Source of the DNA: an uncultured Alphaproteobacteria bacterium | GTDB taxonomy: Bacteria; Pseudomonadota; Alphaproteobacteria; HIMB59 | DNA: 48,159 bases | Assembly: GCA_902514885.1 (NCBI GenBank) | Contig: CABXST010000004.1 | Coordinates: 1-48,159 of the forward strand | Direction of reading: 5' to 3' | In this document: piece by piece, positions 39,718 to 47,757 of the stretch | How the letters are laid out: the number at the start of each line of letters is the position of its first letter | Numbering within the stretch: the stretch's first letter is position 1 | The notes under the pieces: model-generated | The model's input: only the letters and a program-made list of their open reading frames with translations | Told to the model about the DNA's origin: nothing | The model's database searches: none | Made by a program: the position numbers and the translations under genes

Positions 39718-40005
39718 TTAGGACTTATAGCCCGACAAATAAATATCAACCATTACAGATATCATTACTTTAGAATATTCATTTTTATAGAACTCAGGAT
39801 AATGACTGTCCTCTTTTAAGATGCCTTCATAATCCCATTCTAGGCCAAATGCTTTGTATTCACCGTTTTGAAGTAATTTATAAAAATACTCTTCGTTTAT
39901 TTTTGAAAAACTATCCTCCTTGATTTTATGTTTCTTGTTCCTTAGTAAAAAATACAGATAAAGTGCGAATATATTAGTTTTTTCTCTATCCAAATTAGAT
40001 TTCAT
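39718..40005 (-). CDS. Hypothetical protein, 95 residues
   Basis: An ORF of 95 residues, predicted mostly helical, rich in Lys, Tyr and Glu (YLYFLLRNKKHKIKEDSFSK). It has no signal peptide or clear membrane segment, and I recognise no domain. It lies 50 bases upstream of the transaminase on the same strand and is divergent to osmC with 48 bases between starts. Consistent codon use and a clean ORF in an AT-rich genome support it moderately. Confidence 0.55.
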   Translation of the reverse strand: MKSNLDREKTNIFALYLYFLLRNKKHKIKEDSFSKINEEYFYKLLQNGEYKAFGLEWDYEGILKEDSHYPEFYKNEYSKVMISVMVDIYLSGYKS

Positions 40006-40053
40006 TCTTAGATTTTATGATGGCGTTTATAAATTTCCATACTATTTTTAACT

Positions 40054-40506
40054 ATGTCTGAATTATCTATAAACTTAAAATGGAAACTTGGAGAGGGTGA
40101 ATTAGCACCAGGCAAATTCTCCAATTCTCATGAAATTTCTTTCAATGATAATTATAATATTACTGCAGATGCTGCCCCTGACTGGGGAGGGAACCCAGAT
40201 TATACAAATCCAGAACAAGCCTTGGCAGCCTCAGTTAGCAGTTGCCACATGATGACTTTTTTAGCATTAGCAGCCAAAATGAAATGGCCAGTAAATTCCT
40301 ATGAAGATAAGGCTGACGCTTATTTAGGCAAAAATTCCAAAGGGCAGATGGCTGTGACTAAGATAGTCCTTCATCCTGTTGTGACATTTAGTGGAGAATT
40401 TACGATTAGTGACCAAGATATGAAGGACATGCATGATAGATCCCATCGATATTGTTTTGTTGCTAACTCGTTGGCTGATGAAGTTGTATTTGAAGTTAGT
40501 TTATGA
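40054..40506 (+). CDS. OsmC family protein
   Basis: A 150-residue OsmC/Ohr-superfamily protein. The first redox Cys is in NPEQALAASVSSCHMMTFLALAAKM and the second in HDRSHRYCFVANSL. OsmC-like proteins reduce organic hydroperoxides using these two cysteines. It is the first of three overlapping or closely spaced genes with an enoyl-CoA hydratase and an acyl-CoA synthetase (4-base overlap with the next). Confidence 0.88.
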   Translation: MSELSINLKWKLGEGELAPGKFSNSHEISFNDNYNITADAAPDWGGNPDYTNPEQALAASVSSCHMMTFLALAAKMKWPVNSYEDKADAYLGKNSKGQMAVTKIVLHPVVTFSGEFTISDQDMKDMHDRSHRYCFVANSLADEVVFEVSL

Positions 40507-41306
40507 GCACAGATAGACAATCATCACTTGTAAAAATCACGGAACTGGAAAACGGGATATTTAAAATCATCCTCAGCGATCCAAGTCATCAAAACACCTT
40601 ATCAGAAAAAATGATTGATGAGCTACAATCTGCATTTGACCATTTCAATTCTAGTCCTAGTAGGGTTATCATTTTATCCTCTACAGGAAAAGTTTTCTCA
40701 GCTGGTCATGATTTAAAAGAACTTAAAGCTGCTCGGTCTCATCCTGATAAGGGCAAAGAGTATTTTCAATCAATTTTAAAAAAATGCTCAAGATTAATGC
40801 AAACAATAGTCAACCATTCGAAACCTGTCATAGCCCAAGTAGATGGAGTTGCTACAGCTGCAGGATGCCAATTGGCACTAAGTTGTGATTTGGTTTATGC
40901 CTCTTCTAACTCAAGGTTTGCTACACCAGGAGTAAACATTGGCCTTTTTTGTTCAACTCCAATGGTAGCCCTTTCTCGAAATACAACCTCAAAAAACTCC
41001 ATGGAAATGCTTCTTACAGGGGAGCTAATATCTGCTGATGAGGCAGAGAAAAAAGGTCTTATTAATAAGAGTGTAAATGAGGAAGAGCTAGAAAACCTAA
41101 TATTAGAAAAAGCCACTAAAATCAGCTCAAAATCTGGTACCACATTAAAAATTGGTAAAAAAGCATTTTATCAACAAATTGAAATGCCTTTAGCTGAAGC
41201 ATATGACTATGCTTCAAAAGTAATGCTTGAAAACATGTTGGACCAAGATGCTAAAGAGGGAATAGAAGCTTTTTTAGAAAAACGATCTCCAAATTGGAAA
41301 GAATAA
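40503..41306 (+). CDS. Enoyl-CoA hydratase/isomerase family protein
   Basis: A crotonase-fold protein, 267 residues. The CoA/oxyanion segments are KVFSAGHDLKEL and VDGVATAAGCQLALSCDLVYASSNSRF, then GVNIGLFCSTPMVALSRN, typical of the ECHDC3-like subgroup. The catalytic Glu pair of true short-chain enoyl-CoA hydratases is not obvious, so the exact reaction is uncertain. It overlaps osmC by 4 bases and precedes the acyl-CoA synthetase by 9. Confidence 0.88.
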   Translation: MSTDRQSSLVKITELENGIFKIILSDPSHQNTLSEKMIDELQSAFDHFNSSPSRVIILSSTGKVFSAGHDLKELKAARSHPDKGKEYFQSILKKCSRLMQTIVNHSKPVIAQVDGVATAAGCQLALSCDLVYASSNSRFATPGVNIGLFCSTPMVALSRNTTSKNSMEMLLTGELISADEAEKKGLINKSVNEEELENLILEKATKISSKSGTTLKIGKKAFYQQIEMPLAEAYDYASKVMLENMLDQDAKEGIEAFLEKRSPNWKE

Positions 41307-41315
41307 AACCTTAAA

Positions 41316-42962
41316 ATGGTCAATCCCTATAATCAGGATTTGGATGCAAATTCTGCTAACTATCAACCTCTCACCCCATTATCATTTCTAGAAAGAGCAG
41401 CAGATGTATTTCCAGAGTTTACTGCAATTGTTCATGGTAATCTTCGAAGATCCTATGCTGAATTTTATCTTCGCTCTAAAAAATTAGCCTCAGCTTTATC
41501 TCAGCAGGGCATGACAAGAGGAAGTACAATATCAACTTTGTTGTTGAATACACCTCCAATGCTCGAAGCTCATTATGGTATCCCAATGTGTGGAGGAGTA
41601 ATCCATGCCATCAACACCCGTCTTGATTCCGCGACTATTGCCTTTCAACTTGAGCACGCTGACTCACAGTTTTTATTATATGATCGAGAGTTATCAGCAA
41701 CTGTAAAAGAAGTTTTGAGTCAATGCAAAGTCAAACCCCAATTAATCGAATTTATAGATAAAGAACATTCCTATGAATCTCTCGATAATTTTGATCTAGA
41801 TGTAATAGATTATGAGGAATTTTTGGATCGAGGAGATAGTAATTATAAATGGCTTATGCCAGAAAATGAGTGGGATGCAATTTCTGTTGGATACACTTCT
41901 GGTACTACCGGTGATCCCAAAGGGGTAGTCTCTCATCATCGTGGGGCTTATTTATTAGCTCAAGGTAATGCAATGGTTGCCTCAATGCCTAAACATTCAG
42001 TGTATCTTTGGACACTCCCGATGTTTCATTGTAACGGCTGGTGTTTTCCATGGACTATGTCAGCAATTATTGGAACTCATGTTTGTCTGCGCCAAGTTAG
42101 GGCAGAACCAATATGGAATAGCATAAAAAACCATAAAGTTAGCCATTTATGTGGGGCACCCATCGTAATGTCAGTTATTTTATCACAAGACCAAAAAAAC
42201 AGATTTAATATAACTCATGAGGTTCAATTTTTTACTGCAGCTGCACCACCACCAGAAAATATTCTTAGAGAAATGCAAGAGTCAGGATTTTTAGTAACCC
42301 ATCTTTATGGTTTGACTGAAACATATGGACCAGCTGTCATCAATGAGTGGCATCAAGAATGGAATTCATTAGACATGAATGCACAAGCATCACTTAAAGC
42401 AAGGCAGGGTGTACGATACCTACCTCTGGAACATCTCAAAGTTCTTGACCCAGGTACTATGAAGCAGGTTCCTGCCGATGGCAAAACAATTGGTGAAGTT
42501 ATGCTTCAAGGAAATATTGTGATGAAGGGTTATTTAAAAAATAAATCTGCAAATCAAAAAGCTTTTGAAGGTGGTTGGTTTCACTCAGGAGATTTAGCAG
42601 TGATGCACCCTGACGGTTATCTCCAGCTAAAAGATCGATCAAAAGATATTATAATATCTGGTGGAGAAAACATTTCATCGATTGAAATTGAGGAAGTATT
42701 CTTAAAAAATGATTGTGTCAGTGCTGCAGCAGTCATTGCTATTCCTGATCAAAAGTGGGGCGAAGTCCCCTGTGCTTTTATTGAACTAAAGAAAGATCAA
42801 AATTGGAATGAGATACATGCAAAACAGTGGTGCGAAGAAAACTTGGCATCATTTAAAGTTCCTAAATATTATTTTTTTGAAAACATTCCTCGAACTTCTA
42901 CTGGCAAAATTCAAAAATTTGTATTGAGAGAAAAAGGAAAGAGTCTTACTGGAACAAATTGA
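41316..42962 (+). CDS. Acyl-CoA synthetase, AMP-forming
   Basis: An ANL-superfamily ligase, 548 residues. The AMP-binding motif is VGYTSGTTGDPKGVVSHHRG, with LYGLTETYGPAV and a C-terminal domain with GWFHSGDLAV, KDRSKDIIISGGENISSIEIE and the catalytic Lys in RTSTGKIQKF. It resembles medium-chain acyl-CoA ligases related to plant AAE1-type proteins. Substrate is unknown; with the OsmC and crotonase genes it may serve an acid degradation step. Confidence 0.93.
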   Translation: MVNPYNQDLDANSANYQPLTPLSFLERAADVFPEFTAIVHGNLRRSYAEFYLRSKKLASALSQQGMTRGSTISTLLLNTPPMLEAHYGIPMCGGVIHAINTRLDSATIAFQLEHADSQFLLYDRELSATVKEVLSQCKVKPQLIEFIDKEHSYESLDNFDLDVIDYEEFLDRGDSNYKWLMPENEWDAISVGYTSGTTGDPKGVVSHHRGAYLLAQGNAMVASMPKHSVYLWTLPMFHCNGWCFPWTMSAIIGTHVCLRQVRAEPIWNSIKNHKVSHLCGAPIVMSVILSQDQKNRFNITHEVQFFTAAAPPPENILREMQESGFLVTHLYGLTETYGPAVINEWHQEWNSLDMNAQASLKARQGVRYLPLEHLKVLDPGTMKQVPADGKTIGEVMLQGNIVMKGYLKNKSANQKAFEGGWFHSGDLAVMHPDGYLQLKDRSKDIIISGGENISSIEIEEVFLKNDCVSAAAVIAIPDQKWGEVPCAFIELKKDQNWNEIHAKQWCEENLASFKVPKYYFFENIPRTSTGKIQKFVLREKGKSLTGTN

Positions 42963-42980
42963 GGGTGGCTCTCACCACCC
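42963..42980. other. Hairpin between convergent genes
   Basis: The stem GGGTGG (42963-42968) and CCACCC (42975-42980) with a 6-base loop follows the acyl-CoA synthetase stop directly and lies just past the small ORF on the other strand. Flanking A and T runs are on the wrong side for a canonical intrinsic terminator, so the role as a bidirectional terminator is only suggested. Confidence 0.4.
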
Positions 42981-42990
42981 CCAAAAAAAC

Positions 42991-43074
42991 TTATAATTTT
43001 GAACCCACGATCCCGGCTATTAACCAAATAATCATTATTATAAAAGGGTAGTGTCCTGTGAACATTTCAGCCAT
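42991..43074 (-). CDS. Possible 27-residue membrane peptide
   Basis: An ORF with the start ATG at 43074 preceded by a perfect AGGAGG ribosome binding site 6 bases upstream. The product begins MAEMFTGHYPF and continues with a hydrophobic helix (IIMIIWLIAGIVGS) and a short C-terminus ending KL. This single-span layout is typical of small membrane proteins. I recognise no family. Two perfect palindromes lie just upstream (43089-43100 and 43122-43140). The strong ribosome binding site in an otherwise empty 300-base gap argues for translation. Confidence 0.55.
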   Translation of the reverse strand: MAEMFTGHYPFIIMIIWLIAGIVGSKL

Positions 43075-43088
43075 TTAAAACCTCCTAG

Positions 43089-43100
43089 ATTCCATGGAAT
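43089..43100. repeat. Perfect 12-base palindrome upstream of the small membrane ORF
   Basis: ATTCCATGGAAT reads the same on both strands. It lies 15 bases before the 27-codon ORF start, next to the AGGAGG site. It could be chance in AT-rich DNA. Confidence 0.4.
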
Positions 43101-43121
43101 AAGATTAAAGTTTTATAAGTA

Positions 43122-43140
43122 ATATGCAATAATTGCATAT
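43122..43140. promoter_or_regulatory. Perfect 19-base palindrome, possible operator
   Basis: Arms ATATGCAAT (43122-43130) and ATTGCATAT (43132-43140) are perfect inverted repeats around one base, in the intergenic region between the 27-codon ORF and pncC. The site lies about 48 bases upstream of the ORF start, close to its expected promoter. It could bind a dimeric regulator. Confidence 0.5.
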
Positions 43141-43265
43141 ATTATTTTTAAAATTGTTGATTTTTCTATTGATAATCAGAGTAAAAATCATTTTTTTATG
43201 CAATTTTTAGATACCTATAAGTACCATTGTTATTTTGTAGTCCTTATAATAAGTATATCTAGTTG

Positions 43266-43745
43266 ATGACAGTAGAATCAAAGATAATCAAATATCTCTT
43301 AAATGAAAATATTACCCTATCTACAGCGGAGTCTTGTACGGGTGGTTTGTTGGCAGCGAAATTTACATCTAAACCAGGTATATCTAAAATTTATAAGAGC
43401 GGATTTATTACATATTCAAATGACTCAAAAATTAAACATCTAAAAATCTCTCCCAATACTCTCAAAAGATATGGTGCTGTCAGTCGCCAAGTCTGTGCTC
43501 AGATGTGTTTTCAATTACATAAAATTACAAAAAGCCAACTAACGTTTTCGACAACAGGTGTGGCTGGCCCAGATGGAGGAACTAAATTAAAACCAGTAGG
43601 TCTAGTTTTCATAGGGGTATATTTTAAAAAAAAAATTTATGTTGAACAATTAAAGTTTGGTCCAAGACTCTCAAGAGCACAAATTCAAAAGGGTACAGTT
43701 AAGGAATGTTTTCAAATGGTAAGCGAGATACTAAATGGGATATAA
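43266..43745 (+). CDS. pncC: Nicotinamide-nucleotide amidohydrolase PncC (CinA C-terminal domain)
   Basis: A 159-residue stand-alone CinA C-terminal domain that deamidates NMN to NaMN. TAESCTGGLLAAKF contains the catalytic-type Ser and Thr, followed by YKSGFITYSNDSKIKHL, GAVSRQVCAQMC and STTGVAGPDGGTKLKPVGLVFIG. The ATG at 43266 is preferred to the TTG just before it. The 3' end overlaps the helicase start by 11 bases. Confidence 0.92.
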   Translation: MTVESKIIKYLLNENITLSTAESCTGGLLAAKFTSKPGISKIYKSGFITYSNDSKIKHLKISPNTLKRYGAVSRQVCAQMCFQLHKITKSQLTFSTTGVAGPDGGTKLKPVGLVFIGVYFKKKIYVEQLKFGPRLSRAQIQKGTVKECFQMVSEILNGI

Positions 43746-45036
43746 GCGAAATTATAATAGTTTGCTACCTGATGATTTTGTGTTGAGTGAGGAATTTGAG
43801 ACAATTATCGAACAGTTAGAAAATACAAAAGATCATTTTTATATTACAGGAAAAGCAGGAAGTGGTAAGTCAACTTTGTTAGCATATTTTCGATCCATCA
43901 CAAAAAAAAATACTGCTGTTCTTGCTCCTACAGGTGTCGCTGCAATCCGTGTCAAGGGACAAACTATTCATTCATTTTTTGGCTTCCCTCCCAAGGTTAT
44001 TCAGACAAGGCACATTAAGAAAGTAAGACAAATTGAAGTGCTCCAAAATTTAGAAACTCTCATTATAGATGAAGTATCAATGGTGCGTGCTGATGTCTTT
44101 GATGCAATTGATTATAGTCTTCGTGTTCATCGTAAAAAACTTACTCAGCCTTTTGGAGGAGTTCAGTTGGTTGTATTTGGGGACTTATTTCAACTCCCAC
44201 CAGTCGTCAACATGGATGAGTCTGGTCTTCTACAGCGTATTTACTCGAAAGGTCATTTCTTCTTTCACTCAAATATTTTTCAAGATGCTCAATTTAAAAC
44301 CCTTGAATTATATAGTATATATCGTCAAAAAGATGATCACTTTATTCATTTACTTAACTCTGTTCGAGATGGTTCTATAACTCACTCACAAATAGATAAT
44401 ATCAATGACTCTTTAATTGATCATATTAAGATGGACGAGGGAAAAATAATACTTACTACTACCAACGCTCGAGCAAGTAGTATTAATCAAAAATACCTAA
44501 GTCAGTTGAATGAAGAAGAGTTTTCCTACCGAGGACAGGCGACAGGTCAGTTTTACAAAGAATTATTTCCCACAGATGAAATTTTGAAATTAAAAAAAGG
44601 GGCTCAAGTAATTATGATCAAAAATGATCCTGAAAAAAGATGGGTTAATGGATCAATAGGTATTATTCACGATATTGCACAAAAAAAAATCAAAGTAAAA
44701 ATCGATAACAAAATCTTTGAAGTCAAAAAAGAAAAATGGGATCGCATCCAGTATACTTATGATGATGATCAACAAGAAGTTCAAGAAGAGATAACAGGAT
44801 CTTTTAAACAGTATCCAATGCGATTAGCTTGGGCAATTACTATTCACAAAAGCCAAGGACAAACCTTTGAAAAAGTAATAATAGACATGAGCCAAGGTTC
44901 CTTTGCTCCAGGACAGCTTTATGTTGCATTAAGTCGATGTATAAGTTTAGAGGGTATAGAACTTCTAAGACCTATTAAAAAATCTGATATCATTGTTAAC
45001 AATCAGTTGATAGGTTTCCAGGATAGATTAATTTAA
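43735..45036 (+). CDS. PIF1-like AAA ATPase/helicase
   Basis: A superfamily 1 helicase of 433 residues resembling PIF1/RecD. Walker A is GKAGSGKST; PTGVAAIRVKGQTIHSFFG, LIIDEVSMVRADVFDAID (Walker B), FGDLFQLPPVV, and the C-terminal AWAITIHKSQGQTFEKVII and LYVALSRC motifs are all present. The enzyme likely unwinds DNA 5' to 3', as in the family, but the substrate is unknown. It overlaps pncC by 11 bases. Confidence 0.9.
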   Translation: MGYKRNYNSLLPDDFVLSEEFETIIEQLENTKDHFYITGKAGSGKSTLLAYFRSITKKNTAVLAPTGVAAIRVKGQTIHSFFGFPPKVIQTRHIKKVRQIEVLQNLETLIIDEVSMVRADVFDAIDYSLRVHRKKLTQPFGGVQLVVFGDLFQLPPVVNMDESGLLQRIYSKGHFFFHSNIFQDAQFKTLELYSIYRQKDDHFIHLLNSVRDGSITHSQIDNINDSLIDHIKMDEGKIILTTTNARASSINQKYLSQLNEEEFSYRGQATGQFYKELFPTDEILKLKKGAQVIMIKNDPEKRWVNGSIGIIHDIAQKKIKVKIDNKIFEVKKEKWDRIQYTYDDDQQEVQEEITGSFKQYPMRLAWAITIHKSQGQTFEKVIIDMSQGSFAPGQLYVALSRCISLEGIELLRPIKKSDIIVNNQLIGFQDRLI

Positions 45037-45037
45037 G

Positions 45038-45211
45038 ATGAGTAAGAAAATTTTATATAGTATTGCAGTCTTTAGCATTATTGGTATTGGTTTATATATT
45101 TCCTCAACTTTTGAATACCATGAATACTATGAGGAATGTGAAAAACAAAGTAATACCCAAGGAGGTATCGAGTCCTGTGTTGATTTTAAGATACAAGAAG
45201 CAAAAAAATGA
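45038..45211 (+). CDS. Small single-span membrane protein
   Basis: A 57-residue ORF starting one base after the helicase stop and overlapping the next gene by 4 bases (ATGA). It has an N-terminal signal-anchor (KILYSIAVFSIIGIGLYISS), then an acidic stretch (YHEYYEECEKQ) and a second Cys near residue 47. I recognise no family. The tight coupling to both neighbours supports translation. Confidence 0.65.
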   Translation: MSKKILYSIAVFSIIGIGLYISSTFEYHEYYEECEKQSNTQGGIESCVDFKIQEAKK

Positions 45212-45891
45212 TTTACCTTAAAGATAGTTACATCAAGAATTTTGAACAGAAAATTGTATTAATTGAGGAAGACAAAATCATCACTCAAGATAGCTCTTTT
45301 TATGCCCAAAGCGGCGGGCAACCTGGAGATAAAGGAATATTAGAATTTAATGATCAAAAATTCAACGTTATCAATACAATTAAGCATGAATTAGGTATAG
45401 CCCATGTTGTTGATACAGAAATTAGTGATCTTTCGGGGGATATCAAAGGGCATATTGATTGGGATCATCGTTATCGTTTAATGAAGATGCACACCACTAT
45501 GCATCTTTTGTGTGCAGCATTACCTTATTATGTTACTGGAGGTTCAATTGGTATAGAAAAAAGCCGATTGGATTTTGATTTAGGAGAAGAAACATTTGAA
45601 TTTGAAATGTTAAACAAAATTATTAATGAATTTATTCAACAATCCCACTCGATTTTGTATCGGTGGATTACAAATGAAGAGCTTGATCAAAAACCTGAAT
45701 TGGTTAGAACACTTTCTGTCAAACCTCCAAGAACAAATGATAAAATTCGTTTAGTTAAAATTGGAGATATTGACTTACAGCCATGTGGGGGGACTCATGT
45801 AGCCAATACTAGTGAGATTGGAGAATTTAAATTTATTAAATATGAGAGTAAAGGAAAAATGAATAAGCGTGTTCAGTTTACTCTTGTATAA
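45208..45891 (+). CDS. alaX: Alanyl-tRNA editing protein AlaX
   Basis: A 227-residue stand-alone editing domain related to the AlaRS editing domain. The zinc-site motifs are HTTMH in LMKMHTTMHLLCAAL and CGGTH in LQPCGGTHVANT; the N-terminal SSFYAQSGGQPGDKG is typical of AlaX. It hydrolyses mischarged Ser- or Gly-tRNA(Ala). It is coupled by ATGA overlap with the preceding small ORF and overlaps the next gene by one base. Confidence 0.9.
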   Translation: MIYLKDSYIKNFEQKIVLIEEDKIITQDSSFYAQSGGQPGDKGILEFNDQKFNVINTIKHELGIAHVVDTEISDLSGDIKGHIDWDHRYRLMKMHTTMHLLCAALPYYVTGGSIGIEKSRLDFDLGEETFEFEMLNKIINEFIQQSHSILYRWITNEELDQKPELVRTLSVKPPRTNDKIRLVKIGDIDLQPCGGTHVANTSEIGEFKFIKYESKGKMNKRVQFTLV

Positions 45892-46790
45892 TGCATAAAG
45901 CGTCACTTAAAGATTTTTTACTATTATTTGTATTAGCTGGTATATGGGGCAGCGCCTTCTTTAATATAAAAATCGCCTCAGAAAGTTATACCCCAATGGC
46001 TCTTGCTTTTGGTAGAATTTTTTTTGCTGCAATCGTAATGCTTATTTACTGCTGGATTAGAAAAATTTCTATTGAAGCATTTGGAGAAAACTGGCTATGG
46101 TATGCAACTATAGGATTTGTAAATTTAGTTCTACCTTTTTTTTTTATTTCATTTGGAATAGTAAAAGTTCAAAGCAATCTAGCTGCTATCTTGATGTCCA
46201 CAGCCCCTATCGCAGCAACAATATTGGGTCATCTGTTTATTCAAAATGAAAAAATTAATCTTTTAAAATTTCTAGGAATCCTAATTGGCTTTCTAGGGAT
46301 TGTTTATCTGTTCTCTGATAATATTTTAATTAATCAATCAAATATCTTCTATGCATTCATGGTAATTTTAGGTCCAGTTTGTTACACCATTGGTGGTCTG
46401 TTTTCACTTAAGCTAAAACATATAAAAAATGAAGTACTCACCTCTAGTATTCTAATTTGGGCTGTAATTATCTTACTCCCTATTATGTTTATCTTTGAAA
46501 ATCCAACTGAATTAAGACCCTCTTTCAATGCTACAATTTCTCTTATTTATCTGGGAATTGTTGCTACTGCGATTGCGTGGCTAATGAGATTTTATATTCT
46601 TAAAAATAATGGGTTAGTATTTCAATCTCAAGTTGCCTACATCATCCCAATATTTGGCCTAATATTTGGCTATCTCTTTTTAGATGAAAAAATAACTTAT
46701 AAAATAATAGTGGCATTGATTGCTGTTTTGATAAGTACATATCTAATTGAAAAAAGTAAAAAAGTAAAAGTTACAGATAAACTATCTTGA
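45891..46790 (+). CDS. EamA-family (DMT) transporter
   Basis: A 299-residue membrane protein with about ten hydrophobic segments in two EamA repeats (LLLFVLAGIWGSAFFNIKIA at the start, and the second half from NIFYAFMVILGP). EamA proteins export amino acids, metabolites or drugs. The substrate cannot be told from sequence. It overlaps alaX by one base (TAATG), suggesting coupled expression. Confidence 0.88.
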   Translation: MHKASLKDFLLLFVLAGIWGSAFFNIKIASESYTPMALAFGRIFFAAIVMLIYCWIRKISIEAFGENWLWYATIGFVNLVLPFFFISFGIVKVQSNLAAILMSTAPIAATILGHLFIQNEKINLLKFLGILIGFLGIVYLFSDNILINQSNIFYAFMVILGPVCYTIGGLFSLKLKHIKNEVLTSSILIWAVIILLPIMFIFENPTELRPSFNATISLIYLGIVATAIAWLMRFYILKNNGLVFQSQVAYIIPIFGLIFGYLFLDEKITYKIIVALIAVLISTYLIEKSKKVKVTDKLS

Positions 46791-46827
46791 TGTTATTTAC
46801 TTATAATATACTGTACGCAATCTAATT

Positions 46828-47757
46828 ATGTCAGCAGATATTCTTATTAAAATTGAGAATTTAAAAAAATCATTTCAGGGAGGCCTAGAGGCTCTCAAGG
46901 GAGTTAATTTAGAAATTCAAAGAGGTGAAATTTTAGCACTCTTGGGCCCCAATGGTGCTGGAAAAACTACACTCATTAATGCGATATGCGGAATAGTCTT
47001 GCCAACCTCGGGTAGCATTACAGTTGACGGTTACGATGTAGTAAAAGATTATAGAAGAACAAGGTCTATGATTGGACTTGTGCCCCAAGAACTTCATTTA
47101 GAGGCTTTTGAAAAAGTTTTTCAAAACGTATCTTACACCAGAGGCCTTTATGGTAAGAAAAAAGATCCAGCTTTTATTGAAAAAATTTTAAGAGATCTCA
47201 GCCTTTGGGATAAAAAAGATAGTAAACTTCGAGAGCTTTCCGGGGGTATGAAGAAAAGAGCTTTGATCGCGAAAGCCCTAAGTCATGAACCAAAAATATT
47301 ATTTTTAGATGAACCCACTGCAGGTGTTGATATTAATTTGCGAAGAGACATGTGGAGAGCAGTTAGAGAATTAAAAGAAAAGGGCGTAACAATAATCCTT
47401 ACAACACATTACATCGAAGAGGCAGAGGCAATTTCTGATAGAGTTTCTGTGATAAATAATGGTGAAATTATAATTACAGATAATAAAAATGATTTAATGC
47501 AGAAAATGGGCCAAAAGAATTTAACCATAGAATTCCAAGAGCCTTTTAATGAAATCCCTTCTTCTCTTGGAACGTACAATCTTAAAATGAATAATAACAT
47601 TTCATTAACTTATACTTATGACTCACAGGGGTCTTCAACAGGTATTACCGCACTGCTCCAAGATATAAAATCAGCTGGCCTTAAACTAAAAGATTTAAAC
47701 TCCTCTCAGACATCTTTAGAGACAATATTTGAAAAATTATTGGAGGAAAGCGCATGA
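46828..47757 (+). CDS. ABC-2 exporter ATP-binding protein
   Basis: An ABC ATPase of 309 residues. Walker A is GPNGAGKT, the signature LSGGMKKR and Walker B LFLDEPTAGVD, followed by TTHYIEEAEAI. A C-terminal domain follows the ATPase core. It resembles YadG-type ATPases of ABC-2 exporters and overlaps the permease gene by 4 bases. The exported substrate is unknown. Confidence 0.92.
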   Translation: MSADILIKIENLKKSFQGGLEALKGVNLEIQRGEILALLGPNGAGKTTLINAICGIVLPTSGSITVDGYDVVKDYRRTRSMIGLVPQELHLEAFEKVFQNVSYTRGLYGKKKDPAFIEKILRDLSLWDKKDSKLRELSGGMKKRALIAKALSHEPKILFLDEPTAGVDINLRRDMWRAVRELKEKGVTIILTTHYIEEAEAISDRVSVINNGEIIITDNKNDLMQKMGQKNLTIEFQEPFNEIPSSLGTYNLKMNNNISLTYTYDSQGSSTGITALLQDIKSAGLKLKDLNSSQTSLETIFEKLLEESA

